Assembly (NCBI RefSeq): GCF_000729995.1
Contig: NZ_JNFG01000027.1
Location: forward strand, 1 to 64,000
DNA from: Caballeronia sordidicola
GTDB lineage: Bacteria; Pseudomonadota; Gammaproteobacteria; Burkholderiales; Burkholderiaceae
DNA length: 64,000 nucleotides
Direction: 5' to 3'
The position numbers were made by a program, and so were the translations under genes. Position 1 is the first letter of the stretch. Every line of letters starts with the position of its first letter. Of the stretch, positions 17,885 through 27,707 are shown piece after piece. A model generated the notes under the pieces. That model had not been told where the DNA came from, made no database searches, and was given only the letters and a program-made list of their open reading frames with translations.

Positions 17885-18586
17885 ATGAACTCCAACAATA
17901 CAACGAGAGGCGGGGCACTGGTCTTGGCATGGTTCGTCCTGTGCGGCGCAGCGTGTGCCGCCGGGCCCACAGCGCCCATGCAAGGCAGTGCCCCGGCAGC
18001 CAATGCACTCGGGGACTCGAGCGCGCGCCGCAGTCTCCTGACCAACGGCGCAGCCGACGAACCGCAGGCATCAGTAAATGGCAACGTCGCGGAACTGCAG
18101 CAAATGATTCACGATGGAAGGGTAAAGGAATTGCGCACCACGTATAACGGCAGCTATGGCGCGAGCTTGCTGTTTTACCCCGATGAAATGACGTTTTATA
18201 TTGCATTGTTTCAGCAAAAGAAATTCTGGCGCGTGGTCAAGACTCAAGTGGATTCGAAAGCGGAAACGATTTACGAGGACTTTGCCAAGAACAGCGCCGC
18301 GCTCGCCGATACCGAGATCCGCCGCACCAAGCTCGAAGCCGAGAAGAGCTTTGCTGACCGGCTGATCGCGGTCCAGCAAGGGCGCGCGAATCGTCTGCAG
18401 GCCGACCTCGATGTCGCGCGGGCGCAGCAAAGCCAGGTCGCCGACCGGCAGGCGGAGCAGCAGGAAGCGATCCGTTCGCTGCGCGCGGAACAGGATGCCG
18501 CACAAGCGCAACTGCGTGCGTTGCAAACCAAGGTGCAGGATCTTCAACGCCAGTCGGATGTCGACCTGATGCCGTTGCCGAAGTAA
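17885..18586 (+). CDS. DUF2968 protein, exported coiled-coil
   Basis: This 233-residue precursor has an N-terminal hydrophobic segment (VLAWFVLCGAACAAG) that acts as a signal peptide. It is followed by the DUF2968 core with GSYGASLLFYPDEMTFYIAL. Residues ~120-225 form a long coiled coil rich in Gln, Ala and Arg. The family is common in Burkholderia relatives and its function is unknown. Its own strong terminator follows at 18674. Confidence 0.82.
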   Translation: MNSNNTTRGGALVLAWFVLCGAACAAGPTAPMQGSAPAANALGDSSARRSLLTNGAADEPQASVNGNVAELQQMIHDGRVKELRTTYNGSYGASLLFYPDEMTFYIALFQQKKFWRVVKTQVDSKAETIYEDFAKNSAALADTEIRRTKLEAEKSFADRLIAVQQGRANRLQADLDVARAQQSQVADRQAEQQEAIRSLRAEQDAAQAQLRALQTKVQDLQRQSDVDLMPLPK

Positions 18587-18673
18587 AGCGCGCTTTACGG
18601 ATCCGGGATCCGGCTTTCCGATATTGCCTTTCCCGCCTGCGCATCGATCGCGCTTAGTGCATTTCGAAGTGTG

Positions 18674-18703
18674 AAAAAACGGCCGCATTCGCGGCCGTTT
18701 TTT
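18674..18703 (+). terminator. Rho-independent terminator after DUF2968 gene
   Basis: A perfect stem with arms AAAAAACGGCCGC and GCGGCCGTTTTTT around an ATTC loop. Its symmetry lets it work on both strands. Confidence 0.92.
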
Positions 18704-18983
18704 ATTTCCCGCACGGTAATGGCGCCGCAAATGTTTTCTGATTATTCACGTTTATCGGCTGTTTCAAAAATTGCTCGAAAGTGTTTCGCTAATTAGGAAT
18801 TATCCAGTTAGGAATGCTAGTTTTTGCGTGCTAACATGCCGCGCGATTTCGGATTCCAGATCATTTTCAAGATCCGGATCGAAGGCTTGAGGCGAATAAG
18901 GTGGCTGTGAAAATCGGGTAACTGTCTGATGGCCCATCCAGTACGCATTTGTCTCGATATCTCAGTCACACGTCAATTTAAGA

Positions 18984-19700
18984 ATGGTAAACAAGATGTC
19001 CAATAAACTAATCGCTGCAGGTCTGTTGTCAATCGGCGCACTCGCTGGCTGCTCTACGGCTTCGGGTCCGACTTTCAACGCCAACGAGATCCAGACGTCC
19101 AATGGCGCGCAGGTTTATCGCGTGGAATGTCACGGTTTGTTCGAAGGCGTGGCGGCCTGCGTGAAGCAGGCCCAGAAGATTTGCGGCGACAAGCCCGCAT
19201 ACAAGCTTGAAACCATGGAACGCCTTCGCGCACAGTCGGAAGATCCGGCCGATCCGCGTGTCCTGACGTTCCAGTGCGGCGCGCCCGCTCAACCTGAAGT
19301 TGCCCCGGCCCCGGTGCCGGCTCCGGTCCCGCAAGCCGCGCCGGAAATGCCCCGCCAGATCGATTTGAGCGGCGACGCTAACTTCGCTACCGACAGCGCC
19401 ACGCTGACGCCGAAAGCGAGCGACACGCTCGACGAATTCGTATCCGCTGCCCAAGGCGTGACGTTGCGCCAGGTCGCAGTGGCGGGCTACACGGATTCGA
19501 CGGGTTCGGCAACGCACAACCGGCAGTTGTCGCAACGCCGTGCTGAATCGGTGATGCAGTATTTGAAGAGCCATGGCCTGCATTCGCAAAACTACACGGC
19601 GCAAGGGTTTGGCGCAGCGAATCCGGTCGCATCGAACTCGACCGTCGCTGGCCGCGCCAAGAATCGCCGCGTGGAAATTCGCGTCAGCACGCAGCAATAA
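18984..19700 (+). CDS. OmpA-family outer-membrane lipoprotein
   Basis: A 238-residue precursor with a lipobox (GALAGC, Cys 23). It has a middle domain of about 80 residues with four Cys, a Pro/Ala/Val-rich linker, and a C-terminal OmpA-like peptidoglycan-binding domain. That domain is marked by AGYTDSTGS, LSQRRAESVMQYL and NRRVEIRV. It should tether the outer membrane to peptidoglycan. A second ATG at 18996 is equally possible as start; neither has a strong ribosome site. Terminator follows at 19754. Confidence 0.85.
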   Translation: MVNKMSNKLIAAGLLSIGALAGCSTASGPTFNANEIQTSNGAQVYRVECHGLFEGVAACVKQAQKICGDKPAYKLETMERLRAQSEDPADPRVLTFQCGAPAQPEVAPAPVPAPVPQAAPEMPRQIDLSGDANFATDSATLTPKASDTLDEFVSAAQGVTLRQVAVAGYTDSTGSATHNRQLSQRRAESVMQYLKSHGLHSQNYTAQGFGAANPVASNSTVAGRAKNRRVEIRVSTQQ

Positions 19701-19753
19701 TCGGTGTAGCAGGTTCAACACTCCGGGCGCCGTTGCCAGGCATCCAGAAGCGT

Positions 19754-19793
19754 AAAACCCCCGCAGGCGCGTAGCGCCTGCGGGGGTTTTTTT
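19754..19793 (+). terminator. Strong bidirectional terminator
   Basis: A long stem (arms 19754-19770 and 19774-19793) rich in G and C, ending in seven T. It separates the OmpA-like gene from the convergent ogt gene and can serve both. Confidence 0.92.
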
Positions 19794-19805
19794 ATGCACG
19801 TACGT

Positions 19806-20309
19806 TCAGAACAGCGTGAGTTGCGCGCGTCCTGGACCGCCTTCAAGCGTCAGCAGATGTTGCTTGCGCTCCACGCCGCCCGCGTAGCCGGTCAGTTCGC
19901 CATCTGCGCCTATCACGCGATGACACGGCACGATGATCCCCACGGGATTGCGCCCGTTCGCGCCGCCCACGGCACGCGACGCGCCTGCGGCCACACCCAT
20001 CCGGCGCGCGAGATCGCCGTAGGTCCAGGAGGTGCCGAACGGGATCTCTTGCAACGCCGCCCATACACGTTGCTGGAACTCGGTGCCATTGAGCCGCAGC
20101 GGTACGGAAAACACGCTGCGCTCACCGGCGAAGTACTCGGCGATCTGTTCCATCGCCGTCATGATTGCGCGTGACTTCGGTGGACCCGTATCGATGAGAC
20201 CGGCCGGAAAGTGCTTCTGGCCGACGAAGAACAATCCCGTCAGGCAGTCGTCCTCCGCGCGATACGCAAGATGGCCCAGCGGACTTGGTGCAATGTGGCA
20301 TTCAATCAA
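19806..20309 (-). CDS. ogt: Methylated-DNA--[protein]-cysteine S-methyltransferase
   Basis: This 167-residue DNA repair protein removes alkyl groups from O6-methylguanine by transferring them to its own cysteine. The active site is IVPCHRVIG, with Cys 129. The upstream helix SRAVGGANGRNP contains the DNA-intercalating Arg/Asn region. The short N-terminal domain (MIECHIAPSPLG) is typical of Ogt rather than of Ada, and no Ada activator domain is present. It is a suicide enzyme acting in the cytoplasm, monocistronic. Confidence 0.93.
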   Translation of the reverse strand: MIECHIAPSPLGHLAYRAEDDCLTGLFFVGQKHFPAGLIDTGPPKSRAIMTAMEQIAEYFAGERSVFSVPLRLNGTEFQQRVWAALQEIPFGTSWTYGDLARRMGVAAGASRAVGGANGRNPVGIIVPCHRVIGADGELTGYAGGVERKQHLLTLEGGPGRAQLTLF

Positions 20310-20372
20310 ATTACGTCTCCAGCCAATTTTTTAACGCTCAGATGAACGGATTATCCGTCTTGCCCGCTGGCT

Positions 20373-20610
20373 TCAGCGGTTCACGGCGAGTTTCACGGGT
20401 AGGCTTGCGTCATTCTGCAAGGCATCGACGATAGCGTTTATCGCACTTTTTTGCAGCGCCAGCGCCGTGGTCAAACCGGTCTTGTCCCGTACATTTCCAG
20501 GTCGCCGGAAATGGAGATGCGCGCGGCGTCGTTGGCGATCACGAGCGCGTCGCCGTTGATGTTGATGTTGAGTGTATCGGTATCGTTGGCAAATGGCTTA
20601 AAGACCTTTC
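20373..20610 (-). pseudogene. Frameshifted C-terminal remnant of an unknown protein
   Basis: On the minus strand the peptide ISISGDLEMYGT is in one frame and TGLTTALALQKSAINAIVDA is in another; the second ends at the TGA at 20375. Both fragments look like one globular protein split by a frameshift near 20480. The stretch before 20610 does not continue the frame sensibly. Family not recognised. Immediately upstream of it on that strand is a long hairpin. Confidence 0.4.
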
Positions 20611-20619
20611 AGTCCTTCA

Positions 20620-20649
20620 AGCAGCGAGCATCTTGCCATGCTCGCTGCT
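20620..20649. repeat. 12-bp perfect hairpin
   Basis: AGCAGCGAGCAT (20620-20631) pairs with ATGCTCGCTGCT (20638-20649) around a 6-base loop. There is no T-run after it on either strand, so it is not a canonical terminator. It could be a repeated extragenic palindrome or a transposon end. Confidence 0.6.
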
Positions 20650-21107
20650 CGAATTTCGCAGTCGCTTTTGAGTGGTTGTAAATAATTAACTACTCTTTTA
20701 CCGAGGCGATCAGGGAATTTCAGGGGCGAGTAAGCGAGAGGCGACTCCTAGGCTGGACACTTCATCAGTGTTGGAGATTCAATGGCGTGCGCAGTGCACT
20801 CCCCAAGACAGGAAATGCGCGATGAACCGTTACTCCGGCCTCAAGCGCCGAAACGTAGCTCGCGGCGTGCCCCAACAAACCCTGGGAGCTCTTCTTGCCC
20901 TGCAAGCGGTGGGCCTTTCCAGCGGCTATTTCAATGGCTAGCGCATTGTCGTAGCGAGCATGGCCAGCGCGTACGCCCAAACTTATACCTTGCGCTATCG
21001 CCTTGCGGGACTACATTTAATCAACATCCGGCAAGACCACACGGAGTGAGACGAGCGGCGAAAACGCGTACTGGGTCTCTCGCAGTGACATAAAAAGGAG
21101 ATGCCAA

Positions 21108-21560
21108 ATGGCAGAGATAGACAAGGAAGACGTTGTTGCGGTGCTGAACCGGATTCTCGAATCCGAGTTGGCCGGCGTCGTTCGATACACACACTATTCG
21201 TTTCTTATTTTCGGATTCGGACGTATTCCGATCAGATCCTGGCTGCGCGAGCAGGCCGATGAATCGCTGTTGCACGCACAGCAGGTCGGAGAATGGATCA
21301 CCACTCTGGGCGCCTATCCGTCGCTTGCGATCGGTCCCCTCCTGGACTCGCACACATTCGATATCTCTTCGATCCTCCGCGACTCGCTGCAAGCCGAGAA
21401 CCTCGCGCTGGGGCTTTATCGCGAACTGCTCGCGCGGGTCGAGGACCGCTCCGTTGCGCTCGAGGAGTTCGCCCGTCAGATGATCCATATTGAAGAGATG
21501 CACGCGGGCGAAGTCGACAAGATGCTGCGTCGCCCTGGTGAAATGACGACGTCGGCCTGA
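21108..21560 (+). CDS. Bacterioferritin-like protein
   Basis: This 150-residue four-helix protein has an AAGGAG ribosome site. The metal-site motifs are ILESELAGVVRYTHY (helix A), EQADESLLHAQQVGEW (helix B), SLQAENLALGLYREL (helix C) and IEEMHAGEVDKML (helix D). The pattern of one Glu per helix plus two ExxH-like motifs fits a ferroxidase centre. It resembles bacterioferritin and its relatives in the iron-storage/Dps superfamily. The haem-binding Met of classic bacterioferritin is not certain. No bfd-like ferredoxin gene is adjacent. Confidence 0.8.
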   Translation: MAEIDKEDVVAVLNRILESELAGVVRYTHYSFLIFGFGRIPIRSWLREQADESLLHAQQVGEWITTLGAYPSLAIGPLLDSHTFDISSILRDSLQAENLALGLYRELLARVEDRSVALEEFARQMIHIEEMHAGEVDKMLRRPGEMTTSA

Positions 21561-22720
21561 GGGCACGCGGCCCGACGGTGATTAAACTGAATATGGCGGC
21601 ATCTCGGGGAAGCCTCTTAGCCGACACAGCTGTAACCGGCATCGTTGTTCTGTAGCCCGCTGCGGTCTTCGCGAGCGGCGGCGCTCCGCGATGCGGGACT
21701 GCCCCTTGTCGAGCCGAAAGCGACCTATGGCTCGGCGCGACTTCAACGCCAGCTTCAGAGATGCAAGGGTCATTCGTGCCTTTCAGTGGATTGGCTGTCA
21801 GTTGACTGGCCAATCCGAAGACAATGCCATTCTCCAGAAAATTTGGTATTGGTCGAATATTGGTCAGCATTGACCGGCGCCATTTCCACGACTGCCCAGT
21901 CAGGGAGCGCGTGATGAAAAGATTCGGCGCAGCAATGTTCGATACTTCGAAGCACCACAGACAAGCTTGAACGCTCGCCTGACTGCGTCAGTTGTCAACA
22001 GGAAGACCTCTCGCTCGGCGCGGTCACTGAGATTGTTTGAGCCGCCTCGGAAGCGTCTCATTGCAATCTCCAATCAGCTTTCTGATTTGCACCCGAGCAG
22101 CGCGGATGCTCAACGTTAACACTGGAGACGTACGCCCTCTGATGCGGCGATCCTTGCACATTGCTCGTTTCCTGAACGTTAAACAAATCAGAATTTAAGT
22201 GGGTTGTTACTTTCATTCGCGTCATTAACGCTCGTTCGAGAATGCGCCAGCGTATTCCCGATTGAGCCGAGGTAAGCAAAAGCCGAAATCGATGAATAGG
22301 ATGGCACTTCACAACGCTCTCCGATTGGTATGCAACGTATCACGACACACCTTTTATTCTTAGCTCAGCAAGCGCGGTCCAATAAGATGCTAGCAAACCG
22401 ATAAGTTAGTGCAACTCATAGTTCCAGAACTTCGCAAGAAGCAAGATTTACAGTGCTCACTCATAGTCCACGGATGCGAATACATCAAGGCGCATCTTTT
22501 CGTCGCGGCTCTTTATCTTTGCAACAAAAGCGGTTATTGGTTGCTAACGTCATGATCCTGACTTGAGGTTTTTCCAGGCGTTGCGCGATATTTTTGGACC
22601 GCTACATGTCGGTTCATCACGTTGTCGTGATGCGTTGAAATCCACGCGCTCGCTGTCGGCCGACCTGCATCGCATTGCTCCGAGCAAACCCTCGGGCAAG
22701 ACCTTTCGTGGGAGTTTTCA
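21561..22720. other. 1.2-kb region with no recognisable gene
   Basis: Reading both strands I find only short frames without family resemblance or ribosome sites. Base composition drifts from GC-rich (21.6-21.8 kb) to AT-rich (22.3-22.6 kb). A word near 22105 (GCTCAACGTTAACACTG) is similar to one near 51079 (GCTCAACGCTGACACTG), which hints that both wastelands contain debris of the same mobile element. Confidence 0.5.
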
Positions 22721-23125
22721 ATGCTGAAGCAGCCAAGCGAACTTCCTACCATCGCGCGGCGTATTGCGGCGGGCGAGTTGCTATTGACGGGCGCCTCCGA
22801 TGACATGGTGATGAAAGAGCTCAGACTGTCGAAAGTGACCGTTCGGCGATATCGCAAGCTCGTCGAATCGGGAGGTCTGGATGCATTAAAGCTGATGGGA
22901 GTGGGTGGGCGCGAATCGGCGCTGGGTGCCGATGGCTACCTGCAGATCGCCGCCGTGCTTCAGGAATCAGCGCGAGTCTACGGGTTCGAAAGCGACGGGT
23001 GGACGAATGCCCGCGTGCGACTGCTGATTGAGAGGAAGTTCGGGGTGCGCTTCTCTCGCGTCTATGTTTGGCAACTCGTCACCAATCTTGGCCTGGGTCA
23101 CGTACTGACGAAGTCAAGGCGATAG
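22721..23125 (+). CDS. Stand-alone winged-helix protein (transposase-type DNA-binding half)
   Basis: This 134-residue protein has two helix-turn-helix units: residues ~10-45 (GELLLTGASDDMVMKELRLSK) and a second winged-helix block with ARVRLLIERKFGVRFSRVYVW. This layout matches the N-terminal DNA-binding part of IS630-type transposases, but no DDE catalytic domain follows in any frame. It may be a truncated transposase or a domesticated regulator. It ends 230 bases before aspT on the same strand, so control of that operon is a possibility. Confidence 0.6.
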   Translation: MLKQPSELPTIARRIAAGELLLTGASDDMVMKELRLSKVTVRRYRKLVESGGLDALKLMGVGGRESALGADGYLQIAAVLQESARVYGFESDGWTNARVRLLIERKFGVRFSRVYVWQLVTNLGLGHVLTKSRR

Positions 23126-23352
23126 CTGGGCGGTTCACGCGGCGCAAGGTTGACCGGGCAATGGCCGCGAGTTTCGAAGTCTATGGTTACATCAAACACC
23201 TTGAAACAGGTGCGACTGTATCCATCCCGCCGGTCTCACGTATCAATAGTGACCGGCTTCGCGGATACCGCCAGGAGTGAAGCATTGAAGGTGGTCATCC
23301 CGGCCTCAATGAGCCGCTCGGCTTATCGCCTCCTTTTCGAAAAGGAACGTTC

Positions 23353-25044
23353 ATGTCCTGGTTCGCGCAAACCTTAAGGCAGTATCCGGAAATCGCAGTT
23401 TTCCTCTCTCTGGGCATCGGCTACTGGGTCGGAGGTAAAAGCTTCAAAGGCTTCAGTCTCGGTGCGGTAACCGCGACCCTGCTGGCAGCCATCGCCATCG
23501 GCCAGTTCGGCATCACCATCTCGGCTAACGTCAAGTCGGTCTTCTTTCTCATGTTCCTGTTTGCCGTTGGCTACGGCGTGGGGCCGCAATTCGTACGCGG
23601 CATTGCAAAGGACGGGTTGCCGCAGGCACTTTTCGCGGTCATACAGTGCGTGCTTTGCTTGGCCATACCCGTGGCGGCCGCGAAGATTGCCGGCTACGAC
23701 ATCGGCTCCGCCGCGGGCCTGTTCGCCGGGTCGCAAACTATCTCCGCATCCATGGGCCTGGCGACCGATGCGATTAACCGGCTTGGGCTGGCTCCGGACG
23801 AAGCCAAAAAACTCCTCGACGCCATGCCGACTGCCTATGCGGTGACGTACATCTTTGGCACCATCGGGTCGGCACTCATCCTGGCGACACTGGGTCCGAT
23901 GCTGCTTCGTATTGACCTCGTCGCCGCCTGCAAGGAATATGAGGCGCAACTCAGCGGCGGTCAGGAACGCGGGGGCGAGGGTCAGGCCTGGCACCAGTTC
24001 GAGCTTCGCGCATACCGCATTGCGCCAGACGGTCCGGCTGTTGGCATGACGGTAGCGGCTGCCGAAGCAAGTGTGCCGGCGGGAACGCGGTTGTTCATTC
24101 AGCGAATCCGCCGCGGCGCCGAGATTTACGATGCGACGCTTGATTTCAAGTTGCAGGCAGGGGACGTCGCCGCTGTGGGAGGGCGACGGGAGCAACTGGT
24201 CGCGCTGCTGTCGCCGCGCGGTGGTGAGATGGACGACCCGGAGCTGCTCGCAGTGCCGGCAGAAGGCGTGGATATCTACGTCACTTCGAAAGCCGTGGAT
24301 GGCAAGACGCTGGAGGAGCTCGGGCATCTGCCCGGCGCCCGCGGTATTTTCCTTCGGAGAATCAAGCGTGGACCGACCGAGACGCAGATTCCGGTTCTGC
24401 CAAAGACCATATTGCACCGCGGCGACACAATAACGATTGTCGGGCGCACTCAAGACACCGCTGCAGCCGCGAAGGATATCGGCGTGCTCGACCGGCCCAC
24501 CAGCGTGGCCGACATTGCATTCGTCAGCCTTGCTATCACCGCTGGCGCGCTGATTGGCTCGCTGGTTCTGAGGGTTGGCGCCATACCTCTTACTCTCTCG
24601 ACATCCGGGGGAGCGCTTATCGCCGGCATTGTCTTTGGCTGGTTGCGTGCCATCCATCCCACCTTTGGCCGCATCCCGGAGCCCACGGTCTGGTTCATGA
24701 ATTCCGTCGGGTTGAATGTATTCATCGCAGTCGTCGGCATTACGGCAGGACCGGGATTCGTTACCGGTCTCCAGCAGCTCGGCGTAAGTCTCTTCCTGTG
24801 GGGAATTGTCTGCACCACGGTGCCGCTCATCATGGGGATGTTCATCGCCAAGTATGTTTTTCACTTCCACCCGGCCATCCTGCTCGGCGTGTGCGCCGGG
24901 GCCCGCACGACGACCGCAGCGTTAGGCATGCTGACCGACGCGGCAAAGAGTCAGGTGCCCGGACTCGGCTACACCGTGACCTACGCGGTGGGAAACACGC
25001 TTTTGACCATTTGGGGCATGGTGGTCGTCATGCTTCTTTCGTAG
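23353..25044 (+). CDS. aspT: Aspartate:alanine antiporter (AAEx family)
   Basis: This 563-residue membrane protein has the AspT/YidE layout. A first half of about five or six helices is followed by two RCK_C (TrkA-C) cytosolic domains at roughly residues 210-380. A second set of helices ends in [20 protein letters not shown]. The repeated GARTTTAA-type motif is characteristic. It exchanges aspartate for alanine, generating proton-motive force with the decarboxylase encoded 47 bases downstream. Ribosome site AAAGGAAC precedes the ATG. Confidence 0.92.
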   Translation: MSWFAQTLRQYPEIAVFLSLGIGYWVGGKSFKGFSLGAVTATLLAAIAIGQFGITISANVKSVFFLMFLFAVGYGVGPQFVRGIAKDGLPQALFAVIQCVLCLAIPVAAAKIAGYDIGSAAGLFAGSQTISASMGLATDAINRLGLAPDEAKKLLDAMPTAYAVTYIFGTIGSALILATLGPMLLRIDLVAACKEYEAQLSGGQERGGEGQAWHQFELRAYRIAPDGPAVGMTVAAAEASVPAGTRLFIQRIRRGAEIYDATLDFKLQAGDVAAVGGRREQLVALLSPRGGEMDDPELLAVPAEGVDIYVTSKAVDGKTLEELGHLPGARGIFLRRIKRGPTETQIPVLPKTILHRGDTITIVGRTQDTAAAAKDIGVLDRPTSVADIAFVSLAITAGALIGSLVLRVGAIPLTLSTSGGALIAGIVFGWLRAIHPTFGRIPEPTVWFMNSVGLNVFIAVVGITAGPGFVTGLQQLGVSLFLWGIVCTTVPLIMGMFIAKYVFHFHPAILLGVCAGARTTTAALGMLTDAAKSQVPGLGYTVTYAVGNTLLTIWGMVVVMLLS

Positions 25045-25091
25045 CAAGCTCGCGCGTCGACCCTTATCCGAATCGTTTGCGGAGGTGACTG

Positions 25092-26753
25092 ATGGCCAAG
25101 CATGAAAAGAAAGAGAAGGAGGCGGCGGGACACGGAGCGCTCGCTGCTCTTAGCCCGTTTGAACTCAAGGACGAGCTTATCAAGGCGGCCGGAGGCGCAG
25201 CCGTGGAGCGGCCGGCGAACGTCTCGATGCTCAACGCCGGGCGCGGAAATCCCAACTTCCTCGCGACTATTCCGCGCCACGGATTCTGGCAGTTGGGTCT
25301 GTTCGCGATGCGTGAGTCCGAGCGCTCGTTTGCCTACATGCCTGAAGGCATCGGAGGCTTCCCGAAGCATGAGGGCCTTGCTGAACGTTTCGAACTTTTT
25401 CTGCGGGAGAACAAGGGCGTTCCCGGCATCGATTTCCTGGCTGGCGCCCTGTCCTACGTTCGCGACCAGCTGGGCCTCTCGGGCACGGACTGGCTGTACG
25501 AAATGTGTGAGGGCATTCTTGCGTCGAACTATCCTGTACCGGACCGGATGTTGAAGCTGTCGGAGGTCATCGTCGGGCAGTATCTGCGTCGCGAGATGAT
25601 TGGCAAGCATCCGTTTATTGGAGAGTTCGATATCTTCGCGGTCGAAGGCGGCACGGCCGCAATGACGTACATCTTTAACACCATGCGGGAGAATCATCTC
25701 ATCACGGCGGGCGACACCATCGCGTTGGGAAGACCCATCTTTACGCCGTACATCGAGATTCCAACGCTCAATGACTATCAGCTCAAGGTGGTGAACCTTG
25801 ATGCCAAGGTCGAGAACGACTGGCAGTACTCGAACGAAGAGCTCGACAAGCTTCGTGACCCGAAAGTGAAAGCGTTTTTCCTGGTCAATCCGAGCAATCC
25901 GCCGTCCGTGAAGATCAGCGACGAAAGCCTGCAATACATTGCGGATATCGTTAAGGAGCGGCCCGACCTCATTCTGCTGACCGATGACGTATACGGGACC
26001 TTTGCGGACGATTTCGTGTCGCTCTTCGCGCTTGCGCCGCAGAACACGATTCTCGTGTATTCGTACTCAAAGTACTTTGGGGCGACTGGATGGCGCCTGG
26101 GCACCATCGCAACGCACAAGGACAACGTCCTCGACCGGCTCCTGGCCGAGCTTCCTGCAGACATCAAAAAAGAGCTGAACCATCGGTACGAGTCCATCAC
26201 GACGGAACCGGAAAAACTCAGGTTTATCGACCGCCTTGTCGCAGACAGCCGGACGGTGGCGTTGAACCATACCGCTGGACTGTCGACGCCGCAGCAGGTC
26301 CAGATGGTGCTGTTCTCGCTGTTCTCGTTGATGGACACGCAGGACGCATACAAGACTGCGCTCAAGCGGTTGATCCGCTCGAGGAAGCGAGCGCTGTACG
26401 AAGAGGTCGGTATTTCGTTCAAGGACGATGATCCGAACCAGGTCGACTACTACACCATCCTCGACCTGAATTTTTTGGGCGAACGCGCCTATGGACCTCA
26501 ATTTGTCAAATGGCTGGAGGACAACACAAAACCCTCGGAACTGCTCTTCGAGTTGGCTAAGGAGGCGCGCGTCGTGCTCTTGCCTGGCCTTGGTTTCGGC
26601 ACCCAGCATCGCTCCGGGCGTATCTCGCTCGCGAACCTGAACGAGTCCGACTATCGCAAGATAGGACGGGCGCTGCGAAAGTTGATGGACGAGTACGTGG
26701 AGCGCTACAACACGGCGACGGGAAGCCATCTGAAGCCCGGGAAAGCCATTTAG
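25092..26753 (+). CDS. asdA: Aspartate 4-decarboxylase (PLP)
   Basis: This 553-residue PLP enzyme of the aminotransferase fold converts L-aspartate to L-alanine and CO2. The Schiff-base Lys is in YSKYFGATGWR, near residue 327. The extended N-terminus (KDELIKAAGGAAVERP) and the length distinguish it from ordinary aspartate aminotransferases. A GGAGG ribosome site is placed well before the ATG. With AspT it forms the known metabolic cycle: aspartate in, decarboxylation consuming a cytosolic proton, alanine out. Enzymes of this family also show transaminase activity. Confidence 0.93.
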   Translation: MAKHEKKEKEAAGHGALAALSPFELKDELIKAAGGAAVERPANVSMLNAGRGNPNFLATIPRHGFWQLGLFAMRESERSFAYMPEGIGGFPKHEGLAERFELFLRENKGVPGIDFLAGALSYVRDQLGLSGTDWLYEMCEGILASNYPVPDRMLKLSEVIVGQYLRREMIGKHPFIGEFDIFAVEGGTAAMTYIFNTMRENHLITAGDTIALGRPIFTPYIEIPTLNDYQLKVVNLDAKVENDWQYSNEELDKLRDPKVKAFFLVNPSNPPSVKISDESLQYIADIVKERPDLILLTDDVYGTFADDFVSLFALAPQNTILVYSYSKYFGATGWRLGTIATHKDNVLDRLLAELPADIKKELNHRYESITTEPEKLRFIDRLVADSRTVALNHTAGLSTPQQVQMVLFSLFSLMDTQDAYKTALKRLIRSRKRALYEEVGISFKDDDPNQVDYYTILDLNFLGERAYGPQFVKWLEDNTKPSELLFELAKEARVVLLPGLGFGTQHRSGRISLANLNESDYRKIGRALRKLMDEYVERYNTATGSHLKPGKAI

Positions 26754-26773
26754 CGCTCAGGCCATGAGCAGCT

Positions 26774-26817
26774 GCAGGCCGGACATATCGAGGGCGCGAT
26801 GTCAGCTTCCGGCCTGC
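26774..26817 (+). terminator. Putative terminator after asdA
   Basis: GCAGGCCGG (26774-26782) pairs perfectly with CCGGCCTGC (26809-26817). The 26-base loop and short following CTTCT make it a weaker candidate. Downstream, on the minus strand of 26837-26998, a short frame of 39 codons (starting MQPNRMTESLAAEL) may encode a peptide, without other support. Confidence 0.45.
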
Positions 26818-26998
26818 CTTCTACCCGTCACACGCTTTTACTGCGGCTACGACGGCCCGTGGCGAGCATGAATCGCAGGAGTAGGCGCGCAGAGGCCTGC
26901 GACAGCAGGATAAGCTCGGCCGCGAGCGATTCGGTCATGCGATTCGGCTGCATGCCGAACCGGTTGTGGCGGCGTTGCGTGTCGGACGGCGGTGCGCC

Positions 26999-27565
26999 TT
27001 AGCGCAGCGAGACAGCAGCGGGTGCCGTTACGGTCCGGCCGTACGGAAGAAGGCAGGTACCGAGGTCAAGCGTGACGTTGAATACCGAGCGGCTGCGCAC
27101 ACCTTCGCGGCCACGAAACTCTACGGTCCCGTCGGCACCCACCACAATGACCTCCTCCGCTCCGCTGCAAAGGTAGGCGTGGGTCCGGCTGTCGAGACTG
27201 GCCGCGCAGACTGCATTGCCGAACAGTACCTCCACGCATAGGTCCGGAGCGAAGGCTAAGGGATGGGTCCCTTGCTCTGCATCATCGTCGGGCCACTTCT
27301 CTTCCGGCATCCAGACCATATCGGGAACCCGGACGCCGAAAGTCCGCGTGACGATAGGCAAACGTAACGCCACGCGGGGACCCAATTGGCTGGCGAGTTG
27401 GCAAAACACGTCGGTTTTAAATATTTGATGCCAGGGGTCTTCGTCCCGAACCAGAATATCGCCGGCCGGGCTAAGTTCAAATGCGGTGTCAGCAAGGTCG
27501 CGTCGGACCGCTAACGTGCGCCAGATAGCAAGGAGAGAGTCTGGTTGTAGAAAATGCGTTTTCAT
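26999..27565 (-). CDS. Uma2-family (DUF820) PD-(D/E)XK-like protein
   Basis: This 188-residue protein has the Uma2 pattern: FGVRVPDMVWMPEEKWP, then LCVEVLFGNA (the E of the D-E-K site), then the strand TRTHAYLCSGAEEVIVV. Uma2 proteins share a nuclease-like fold but their biological function is unsettled; they are abundant in cyanobacteria and found here singly. Start set at 27565 (MKTHFLQPD); longer frames lack support. It may share a minus-strand transcript with the gene at 27971. Confidence 0.75.
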   Translation of the reverse strand: MKTHFLQPDSLLAIWRTLAVRRDLADTAFELSPAGDILVRDEDPWHQIFKTDVFCQLASQLGPRVALRLPIVTRTFGVRVPDMVWMPEEKWPDDDAEQGTHPLAFAPDLCVEVLFGNAVCAASLDSRTHAYLCSGAEEVIVVGADGTVEFRGREGVRSRSVFNVTLDLGTCLLPYGRTVTAPAAVSLR

Positions 27566-27707
27566 TGGCGCGCTGTCCCGACGACAAATTAACTGTAGTA
27601 CGCAGGCGCGCGGAGAGCGCGGGCAAATCATTGGTATTCGTGCAGCGATGTGAAGCCGCCGCCCTGGACCGCTACCGCCGGTCCGTCGATGCATCGATGA
27701 AGAATTC

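Noticed and set aside
20765-20980. 71-codon minus-strand frame
   Set aside because: Looks globular at places, but has no support for start or family.
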